Positions 41,749 to 48,073 of a stretch of DNA of 48,073 nucleotides are shown here, piece after piece (positions within the stretch are counted from its first letter, which is position 1; the number at the start of each line of letters is the position of its first letter). The stretch spans positions 1 through 48,073 of the forward strand of contig BNTV01000020.1 of assembly GCA_025996865.1 (NCBI GenBank). Reading direction: 5' to 3'. The position numbers were made by a program, and so were the translations under genes. Under the pieces are notes generated by a model. It saw only the letters and a program-made list of their open reading frames with translations, made no database searches and was not told the origin of the DNA. The DNA is from Bacteroidia bacterium (GTDB lineage Bacteria > Bacteroidota > Bacteroidia > Bacteroidales > Azobacteroidaceae).

Positions 41749-43781
41749 TCTTCTTTTTTATCTTCTTTCCCTTCGGAAGCGTTTCCGGCTTCTTCCGCAG
41801 GCTTGTCCAACGGAAGCAATTCCTGTTCCGCCAAAATTTCCTGCGAGCGGGAAATCCATTTCCGTTTACCGAATATTTTTTCCAAATCGTCGGCAAAAAT
41901 CACTTCTTTTTCCAGCAACACATCCGTTAATGTCTTGTGTTGAGAAGCGTACTCGGTAAGAATGTTTTTTGCCCGAACGTATTGTTCATCTACAATCCGT
42001 TTTACTTCTTTGTCTATCAAATGGGCCGTTTCGTCGCTGTAAGGCTTTTGAAATCCCCAATCTTGTCCGGTGAAATCATAGTAATTCAAATTACCGAGTA
42101 ATTGGCTCATACCGTAATAAACGACCATGGCATACGCTTGTTTGGTTACTTTTTCCAAATCGTTGGAATCCCCTGTCGAAATTTCACCTAATAATAACTC
42201 TTCGGCAGCGCGTCCTCCTAATGTAGCGCACATCTCATCCTGCATCTGCCGGTAAGTAGTAATTTGCCGTTCTTCGGGCATATACCAGGCAGCTCCCAAG
42301 GCTTTTCCCCGTGGAACGATGGTTACTTTTACCAAAGGATGAGCATGTTCCAACACCCAACTCAAAGTGGCATGGCCGGCTTCGTGAAGGGCAATCGAAC
42401 GACGTTCGGATAAAGTTATTATTTTCGATTTCTTTTCAAGTCCGCCGACAATCCGGTCAACGGCATTCATAAAATCCTCTTTCTGTACGGATTCCTTTCC
42501 GTTTCGCGCAGCAATCAAAGCCGCTTCGTTGCAGACATTGGCAATATCGGCTCCCGAAAATCCGGGCGTTTGCCGCGCCAAAAATTCGGTATCGACCGAT
42601 TCGTCGATTTTTATATCGCGTAGATGGACAACGAAAATTTCTTTGCGGTCGTTTAATTCCGGTAAATCCACATTGATTTGACGGTCAAAACGGCCGGCGC
42701 GCAAAAGCGCTTTGTCCAAAATATCTACCCGGTTGGTGGCGGCTAAAATAATGACTCCGCTGTTTGAACCGAAACCGTCCATTTCGGTGAGCAATTGGTT
42801 CAAGGTATTTTCACGCTCGTCATTGGCTCCCATGCTCGGATTTCTTCCGCGGGCGCGTCCAACAGCGTCGATTTCATCAATAAAAACGATGCAAGGCGCT
42901 TTTTCCTTGGCTTGCCGGAACAAATCCCTTACGCGCGACGCGCCGACTCCGACAAACATTTCGACGAAATCCGAACCCGAAAGCGAAAAGAATGGTACAT
43001 CGGCTTCTCCGGCGACGGCCTTGGCCAGAAGCGTCTTACCGGTTCCCGGAGGACCTACCAGCAAAGCGCCCTTGGGAATTTTAGCGCCTAAATTGGTATA
43101 TTTCCCCGGTTGCTTCAGGAAATCGACAATTTCCTCTACTTCCTGTTTGGCTTCCGAAAGTCCTGCGACATCTTTGAAAGTCACCTTTTTAGCTTGCGCC
43201 GATTTGTCGTATAATTGGGCTTTTGTCTTTCCAACGCTGAACATTCCGCCTCCGCCGCCCGACATTCTCCGTATCAGGTAAATCCAAATAATGATAAACA
43301 GCAGGAAGGGGCCGACTTGAATCAAAATCGTCCACAGCAGACTGTTGCCTTCGGAATAGGTAATGGTGGCGTCGATTTGATGCAGCGTTTTCCATTTATT
43401 GAAATAATCGTCGAATTTATCTGAGGAAGGAATAACAACGGTTACGGTTGCTTCCCCTGTTTTTTGCAACGGATTTTTCTGTACAATGCTATCCGACCCC
43501 AAAATTTTCCGGACATATTCCGGTTTGATGGTTGCTGTAACTTTTCTGTCCGGCGTATTAACGACCATTTTACTGAATATATTCTCTTCGGCGTATTGCT
43601 GAAATTCGGTCCATCCTAATTCTTTGGTAGTTGTAGCCGGATTATTCGTAAAAAACATCACTATCAATATGATGAGGATTAATCCATACATCCAACCCAT
43701 ATTGAACTTAAAAGGCTTATTGTTTTCCGGGCCGAATCCCTTCGGCAAATTCGGTTTTTTATTATTATTGTTTTCGCTCAT
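41745..43781 (-). CDS. ftsH: ATP-dependent zinc metalloprotease FtsH
   Basis: A 678-residue membrane-anchored AAA protease. There are two transmembrane helices (about 29-44 and 150-168) around a periplasmic domain. The AAA domain has Walker A GPPGTGKT (about 242-249), Walker [13 protein letters not shown] and the second region of homology ending RAGRFDRQ. The protease domain has the zinc motif HEAGH (about 466-470) and a third ligand region [10 protein letters not shown]. The N-terminus is Asn/Lys-rich, as in other Bacteroidota. It degrades misassembled membrane proteins and regulators. It overlaps rsfS and cdsA by 4 bases each. Confidence 0.97.
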   Translation of the reverse strand: MSENNNNKKPNLPKGFGPENNKPFKFNMGWMYGLILIILIVMFFTNNPATTTKELGWTEFQQYAEENIFSKMVVNTPDRKVTATIKPEYVRKILGSDSIVQKNPLQKTGEATVTVVIPSSDKFDDYFNKWKTLHQIDATITYSEGNSLLWTILIQVGPFLLFIIIWIYLIRRMSGGGGGMFSVGKTKAQLYDKSAQAKKVTFKDVAGLSEAKQEVEEIVDFLKQPGKYTNLGAKIPKGALLVGPPGTGKTLLAKAVAGEADVPFFSLSGSDFVEMFVGVGASRVRDLFRQAKEKAPCIVFIDEIDAVGRARGRNPSMGANDERENTLNQLLTEMDGFGSNSGVIILAATNRVDILDKALLRAGRFDRQINVDLPELNDRKEIFVVHLRDIKIDESVDTEFLARQTPGFSGADIANVCNEAALIAARNGKESVQKEDFMNAVDRIVGGLEKKSKIITLSERRSIALHEAGHATLSWVLEHAHPLVKVTIVPRGKALGAAWYMPEERQITTYRQMQDEMCATLGGRAAEELLLGEISTGDSNDLEKVTKQAYAMVVYYGMSQLLGNLNYYDFTGQDWGFQKPYSDETAHLIDKEVKRIVDEQYVRAKNILTEYASQHKTLTDVLLEKEVIFADDLEKIFGKRKWISRSQEILAEQELLPLDKPAEEAGNASEGKEDKKEE

Positions 43782-44137
43782 AATATGTCGGGAATTTCTG
43801 TTACATTCGCATCAGCCCATAAATTTTCAAGATTATAATATTCCCTGATTGCAGGAATGAAAATATGCAGCATTACTGTTCCGTAATCCATCGCAATCCA
43901 TTGTGCTTCACGCATTCCTACGGCTCCCATCGGTTTTTCGTGCAATCTTTCGTACACCAAATCCCAAACAGAATCGGATAAAGCGGAAACTTGAACAGGC
44001 ATATTGCCTTGGCAGATAATAAAATATTGACAGATTGAACCTTCAAGTTTAGACAAGTCCATTGTTATAATCTTTTTCCCTTTTTTTTCTTGTAATGCGT
44101 CAACAATTGTATTTACTAAAATTTTTGTTTCGTTCAT
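43778..44137 (-). CDS. rsfS: Ribosomal silencing factor RsfS
   Basis: A 119-residue RsfS/Iojap protein, which binds ribosomal protein uL14 and blocks subunit joining when nutrients are low. Signatures are KKIITMDLSKLEGSICQYFI, RLHEKPMGAVGMREAQW and IAMDYGTVMLHIFIPAIREYYNLENLW. It is the first gene of the operon, with a well-formed promoter 56 bases upstream. Its stop overlaps the ftsH start (ATGA). Confidence 0.94.
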   Translation of the reverse strand: MNETKILVNTIVDALQEKKGKKIITMDLSKLEGSICQYFIICQGNMPVQVSALSDSVWDLVYERLHEKPMGAVGMREAQWIAMDYGTVMLHIFIPAIREYYNLENLWADANVTEIPDIL

Positions 44138-44192
44138 TTATTTATTTTAAATATTATATACATATCTTTATAAACCCATAGAATACAATTTG

Positions 44193-44223
44193 CAAAGATA
44201 AATTGATTTTTTGGTTTATTCAA
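44193..44223 (-). promoter_or_regulatory. Predicted promoter of rsfS-ftsH-cdsA
   Basis: On the minus strand TTG (44223-44221), 20 bases, TATCTTTG (44200-44193). A second TATCTTTG at 44247-44240 lacks a -33 box. The 204-base spacer 44138-44341 holds no gene. Confidence 0.6.
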
Positions 44224-44341
44224 TAGCTTGATGAAAAAACAAAGATAAAAGAGAAAAGTTTTAGACGGTAACTAACGGACAAGCCAAATGCAAAAAATAG
44301 CTGTTTCATACCTTTTGAAATTTTTTTCAAAGATACAAATT

Positions 44342-45442
44342 TTAAAAAGATGGAACTTCTATCTTTCCCACGTCCCTTGAACAGCTTTCGTAATTTCTAA
44401 ATGTACGAATGGTTTTATTCAATACTTCATCACGGAATACTTTGTTATCAAGCAACTTGTTGAAATCGTTCAAACCGATTACGCATATTTGCTTGAATAA
44501 TCCGGGATATTTGCAATTGATAAAGTCGTTTATGTTTTGTTCGGCATAGTTTGAAATGTACATAAATTCGAGCAATGACGAGATAAAACAATTCAGTTTT
44601 TGCCAACGTAATTCGTAATTGGTTTCTTTCTTCTTTTTTGCTTCGGCTTTTCGTTTTTCTGCTTTACTCTGTTTGTTTGCTGTGGATTCTTCTTCATTGG
44701 ATAAATCAGCGTTTTCGCTTTTCTTTTGTTCAATTTCTTCGTGTTCTTCCTTGCTTTTGCGAAACAAGGGCAAATTGTCGATAATTGCCAAAATCTCTTG
44801 GGGCAATTTGGATAGTAAATCAGCCGAAAGATTGTTTATCCTTTTAACCCTCTTTTGCACTTCTTTTGCCGAGAAATCCAACGACAGATAGTCCAAATAA
44901 TCCTGATAGTCCAACTCTTTCATTATACCGTCTTTCCACAAGGATATACCTTTCAAAATTTCTTCAGCATCTCTTTGCTTTGCTTCATAGGTTTTACTCG
45001 AATTTTTGGTAAGCGACTCTATGTTTTGGAAACAGGAATAAGGGTCGAAATCAAATGTCCAACATTCTTTTTTGTTTCCCGCCTTCCAAGGTGATTGACA
45101 GCGGAACAAGGCTTGCCAATAGGTTTGCGGCGAACCGTTCTTGCGCAACATTATCACAGAATTTAATTCGGGAATGGTCACGCCTTCGGTCAACATTCCG
45201 CAAGACAAACAGATGGTGTTTTTTCCATTGGCAATTGCATCTCTGATTGCTTGTAAGGATTGTTCCGAACTGCCTTCGCCATCACCGGTTGCAATAACAA
45301 TTTCGTATTTATTGAAAATTTTATGCCGTCCCAGCATTTCCGCCATTGCATTACATTGTGATTTCTGTCTTTTCACCAACCAAAAGTTTTTGACAAGAAG
45401 CAAAGCAGATATTCCGTTCCCCTGCCCGATAATCGTTTTCAT
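44342..45442 (-). pseudogene. C-terminal fragment of a GIY-YIG/SF2 helicase protein
   Basis: This open frame of 366 codons is the downstream part of the same gene as 45351-46001, in another frame. Recognisable sequence begins near NFWLVKRQKSQCNAMAEML. It continues through the helicase C-terminal domain (YEIVIATGDG, NTICLSCGMLTEGVTIPELN and TYWQALFRCQSPW, the last equivalent to motif VI). A Lys/Glu-rich coiled-coil-like stretch follows (about 220-270) before an unassigned C-terminus. The N-terminal ATP-binding and DEAH regions are not here. No plausible ribosome binding site precedes it. The original protein was probably a restriction-type translocase/nuclease. Confidence 0.7.
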
Positions 45443-46001
45443 TTTCTACAAACCGCCAGCCCCGAAAATCAACGTGGCTTTCCAAATCTTGCTTCCAACT
45501 GTCGCGGACAACCGGCTTGTAAGTAATAATGAGCACATCTTTATAGTTTTGTTTTTCAACAAGTTTATAAGTGGAAAAGGTTTTTCCGAAACGCATTTTG
45601 CAATTCCACAAAAATTCCGTACCGCCATGTTCAAAACAGTCAGTTGCTTTGTCTATCGCTTCCTGCTGTTCGCGGCGAGGTGTGAAATCCTGTGTGCGTT
45701 GCAAATCCAAGGGCTGACCGGTTTTCAGTGAAACGATAATTGCCTTGACCAAATCGACAAATTCCGTTTCGGTTTTATCATTCATGTCAAACCATTCGGT
45801 ATCGGAATTATAGCCGTAATTTTTCAAAATCCGGTGAATATCCTTGTCTCTGAAAGTTATATTTTCTTCCTTGTAAAGAATTTCGGGTAAATAGCCGAGC
45901 GAAGTTTTGTATTCCGCAATTCGTTCATTGAGCGTTCGGCTTGTTTCTCCAATCTTTAGGGTATTGCCGTTTTGTTGCTTGATTATATAAATGTTGTTCA
46001 T
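45351..46001 (-). pseudogene. N-terminal fragment of a GIY-YIG/SF2 helicase protein
   Basis: The first 216 codons of the broken gene. The N-terminus, NNIYIIKQQNGNTLKIGETS followed by RTLNERIAEYKTSLGY, looks like a GIY-YIG/T5orf172 nuclease module (about 1-75). After a linker, FTPRREQQEAIDKATDCF is the Q-motif region of an SF2 helicase, and LWNCKMRFGKTFSTYKL contains motif I (Walker A, MRFGKT). Motif Ia is around DVLIITYKPVV. The frame ends at EKTEITM shortly after SCQKLLV, exactly where sequence of the C-terminal half starts in another frame. Motif II (DEAH), III and several hundred residues are absent. It overlaps the 66-residue membrane-protein gene by 4 bases. Confidence 0.7.
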
Positions 46002-46198
46002 TTTTTACCTCCTTTCTTTCTCAAAATAACAATAAGTATTACGACAAATAACATGCAAAAAAACACTCCTAAAAGCGTGAATAGGTGACGCTGTATAAAG
46101 GAAATTAATTCGTTGACAATTTTGACAATTTCGTAAATCAGGAATGCAACGAACAGTAGAAGTACTTGGAAAAATGATAGTTCATCTTTTTTTTTCAT
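45998..46198 (-). CDS. Small two-helix membrane protein in R-M-like cluster
   Basis: A 66-residue protein with two predicted transmembrane helices (FFQVLLLFVAFLIYEIVKIV and LLGVFFCMLFVVILIVIL), a charged MKKKDE start and a basic tail RKKGGKK. I recognise no family. Its last codon overlaps the helicase gene (ATGA), so it is translationally coupled to it. It could be a membrane anchor or an effector of the system, or an unrelated small gene; only the coupling is seen. Confidence 0.55.
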   Translation of the reverse strand: MKKKDELSFFQVLLLFVAFLIYEIVKIVNELISFIQRHLFTLLGVFFCMLFVVILIVILRKKGGKK

Positions 46199-46256
46199 GC
46201 TTTTTGATTTATGTTATTTTTATTCATTTTTATACGGAATGATTTTTTGAGTGTTG

Positions 46257-46763
46257 TCATTCATCTGATTTTGAAATTTTGTCCAGTCCTAATTCGTTTC
46301 TAATCCTATTTGTACATAATATGGATAACTTTTCACTTTTCTCATAAAGTTCATCAAACTGCTTATTCGTTACACATGGTTCATTGGGATTTAATGTATC
46401 ATAAACTACAGACATAATTTCTTCATAGAGTTTTATTTCATCATTTTTCCCATATATTTTAATTTGTACATAAACACTTGCCCATTGAGACATTTTGGGA
46501 ATATAGTGATTATCTTGGCCATACTCATTTGGTGGTCCGGGTTCAACAAGATTATTTTTTTCTACAATGAGACAAAATAAATTCATAAAAGAGTTAAGCA
46601 TTTCCAATCTATAATTACGCGCCTCTTTTGCAATCTCATTTTTTCTATTTTCTCTTTGATTATATACCCAACCTGCAATGACTACACATACAGACAAAAA
46701 AGTTGTTAATAGTGATGTTAATTCAATACTTGAACTAAACTTAATACATAATAGATTCATCAT
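46257..46763 (-). CDS. Membrane-anchored helical protein in R-M-like cluster
   Basis: A 168-residue protein with one N-terminal transmembrane helix (LTSLLTTFLSVCVVIAGWVY, about 16-35). A basic helix follows (NQRENRKNEIAKEARNYRLE), and then a predicted cytoplasmic helical domain with LFCLIVEKNN and KLYEEIMSVVYDTLN. The layout resembles small membrane-anchored proteins of the DUF4760 kind and some phage-defence accessory proteins, but I cannot assign a family. The start overlaps the methylase stop by 4 bases. Its DNA is more AT-rich than the flanking housekeeping genes, suggesting transfer. Confidence 0.6.
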   Translation of the reverse strand: MMNLLCIKFSSSIELTSLLTTFLSVCVVIAGWVYNQRENRKNEIAKEARNYRLEMLNSFMNLFCLIVEKNNLVEPGPPNEYGQDNHYIPKMSQWASVYVQIKIYGKNDEIKLYEEIMSVVYDTLNPNEPCVTNKQFDELYEKSEKLSILCTNRIRNELGLDKISKSDE

Positions 46764-47946
46764 AATTTCACCTCACTTTCTTCTATTGCGTTTAAATCCA
46801 TTGGTCGTATCATACTCTCTATAAAATCTATTTCCTCTTGATTTAGTCCGTATTTTGCATATAATTTTTCGTCTGTCCAAGATTCTGAAAAATCTTGAAG
46901 AGGAACGAATAAATAGGTATCTTGTGTCATATTTTTATTTTTTCTTATTCCTACCAAAAATCTGAAAAATTTTGTTTTCATATATTCAGCAACATTTTCT
47001 GTCTCTATTATAGAAGAAAAAATTCCTACTCTTAAAAATGTTTCAGTGCAAATATCGAAAGGCTTAGCAATTTTAGGTATTCCTATTATTCTTGCAGGAA
47101 TTGGATTGCCAATTTGTCCTGCTGCACCGTCTGCCTTTGATATAAAAATACGCCATTTATCAAGTTCATCTTTTGCCTTTGGAATAGAAAATGTTTGTGG
47201 CAGATATCTTTCTGTCCTTTTTCTATTCAAAATTCCCAACAGACAATAGCCATTGATTATTTTTGTATCACTCAAAATTAAATTATTATTTTTGATAAAA
47301 TCAGAGCCAAAACCATACGGATTTCTTGAAGAAACTAAACTTAAAAAAGATTTTTCTTTTAACTGTTGTACTTTGTTAATAATATTCAAGCATATTTCAT
47401 CTCTTACAAGAATATCACCTCCTTCGTCAAGATATCTTTCGTATTCTTTAATTGTATTTTCTGAATTGTGCAAATAATATCTGCATTTTCCTTCATTATC
47501 TCTGTTCCAAAGGAAATAACAAACACCTCCTTCAATACTTACGCTTGTAAAAACATCAGAAGCATTGATATAGTCGTGTAAAACTTGTATCCTTTTGTCG
47601 TGTATCATTTTGTCTCGAAAATCATCAAGCCCTTTTCCACCAGTAAACCAACGAGAAGGAACAATCATACTCAAATATTGCGGATTGAGTTTCTTTGCTT
47701 GTTGAATAAATATCTGATATATTGGTTTTGCACTTGAACCTGTACCACCGCCATCACTCAACTGATACGGCGGATTCCCAATAATTACATCAAACTTCAT
47801 ATTTTTGAGAGTATTTAATTTATCAAACAATTTTTCTGTTTTTTCATATAAAATTTTGTCATCGTTTCCCTTCACCTGAAAAACCAATTCTGCATTGCTG
47901 TTTTTTGCCTTTTCCAAATATTCGTCCGTTTTAATAAATGTGTATT
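46760..47946 (-). CDS. Eco57I-type adenine-specific DNA methylase, 5'-truncated by IS66
   Basis: The 3' part (about 395 codons) of an N6-adenine methylase of the Eco57I/type IIG class. FDVIIGNPPYQLSDGGG holds the catalytic NPPY motif (at 47763-47777), followed by PIYQIFIQQAKKLNPQYLSM, SRWFTGGKGLDDFR and GGVCYFLWNRDNEGK; the later half is probably the target-recognition region. The S-adenosylmethionine-binding motif I, which should lie upstream, is missing. The frame is open right up to base 47946, where an IS66-type end begins. The first available start is a TTG at 47917, so no complete enzyme is expected. Its stop overlaps the next gene by 4 bases. Confidence 0.8.
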
Positions 47947-48073
47947 GTAAGCATTCGGTAATCTACTCTTGCGGATTTTTTTCCGCCCAGTTCATAGGGA
48001 GCAAATCGGCTAGTTCGTTTACTTTGTGTTCATTGATACGATTCAGGACATCGGTCAACCATTCTGTCGGATT
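47947..48073 (-). mobile_element. Right end of an IS66-family insertion sequence
   Basis: The element end is marked by GTAAGCATTCGGTAATC (47947-47963), which matches the GTAAGC... inverted-repeat ends of IS66 elements. Inside it lies the tail of the transposase gene. The other end and the expected 8-bp target duplication are beyond the window. Confidence 0.75.
47963..48073 (-). CDS. IS66-family transposase (TnpC), C-terminal 36 residues
   Basis: Partial frame entering from the right edge: NPTEWLTDVLNRINEHKVNE then LADLLPMNWAEKNPQE and stop. This is the IS66 transposase C-terminal element, whose pattern is P..WL.DVL.RI..H....L..LLP.NW. The body with the DDE catalytic residues is outside the window. 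The stop is 16 bases inside the IS end, the normal arrangement. Confidence 0.82.
   Translation of the reverse strand, partial: NPTEWLTDVLNRINEHKVNELADLLPMNWAEKNPQE

Noticed and set aside
1..48073. tRNA, rRNA, CRISPR array or replication origin
   Set aside because: No cloverleaf-like sequence, no regularly spaced direct repeats and no iteron or DnaA-box cluster was seen in the intergenic regions by eye.

Overview
The window looks like a chromosomal segment of a Bacteroidales bacterium (phylum Bacteroidota), possibly from a plant-fibre-rich anaerobic habitat. The evidence is a GH9 cellulase with a C-terminal type IX secretion (T9SS) sorting domain, a PorT-family barrel protein, a DUF5686 outer-membrane protein with a carboxypeptidase-regulatory-like domain, and promoters of the Bacteroides TTTG-N20-TAnnTTTG type. 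The genus cannot be fixed from sequence alone.

Layout. 1-1620 is a decaying edge: a hypB 3' remnant, a VOC-family gene, and an alpha/beta-hydrolase pseudogene with two internal deletions. 1672-4805 (minus) carries corA-galM and an inositol-monophosphatase gene. 4901-11146 is a small carbohydrate locus: a LacI-type regulator with a perfect palindromic operator in its own promoter and a second copy before the next gene, a secreted DUF2961/GH172-like protein, a lipoprotein with a GH116-type catalytic region fused to a DUF6786-like C-terminal region, and the tail of a lost gene. 11133-14611 (minus) has a sodium:solute symporter, a PAP2 phosphatase and dprA. 14732-16903 is the GH9 cellulase. 16910-18554 (minus) is a thioesterase/U32 pair. 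18620-18926 is an antitoxin gene whose RelE/ParE partner is truncated.

19070-24193 (plus) is dus, DUF2156, GNAT, ffh and folD. 24172-28731 (minus) is pit, a DUF47 gene and polA, with an inverted-repeat element just upstream of polA. 28953-31925 holds a polyprenyl synthetase gene on plus and the compact dtd-mazG-deoC-vanZ run on minus. A dinD-like gene (plus) and the uxaB-uxaA altronate operon (minus) converge on a perfect 15-bp hairpin. 35932-44137 is envelope-related: DUF5686 protein, a large multipass membrane protein, a PorT-like protein, and the overlapping rsfS-ftsH-cdsA operon.

44342-48073 is the most unusual part. It is a restriction-modification-like cluster (Eco57I-type adenine methylase, two membrane-protein genes, GIY-YIG/SF2-helicase protein) whose genes touch or overlap. 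It has been broken twice: an IS66-family element cuts the 5' end of the methylase gene, and an internal deletion with frameshift removes the core of the helicase. The two membrane proteins inside the cluster are the best candidates for something not yet described, but this copy appears inactivated.
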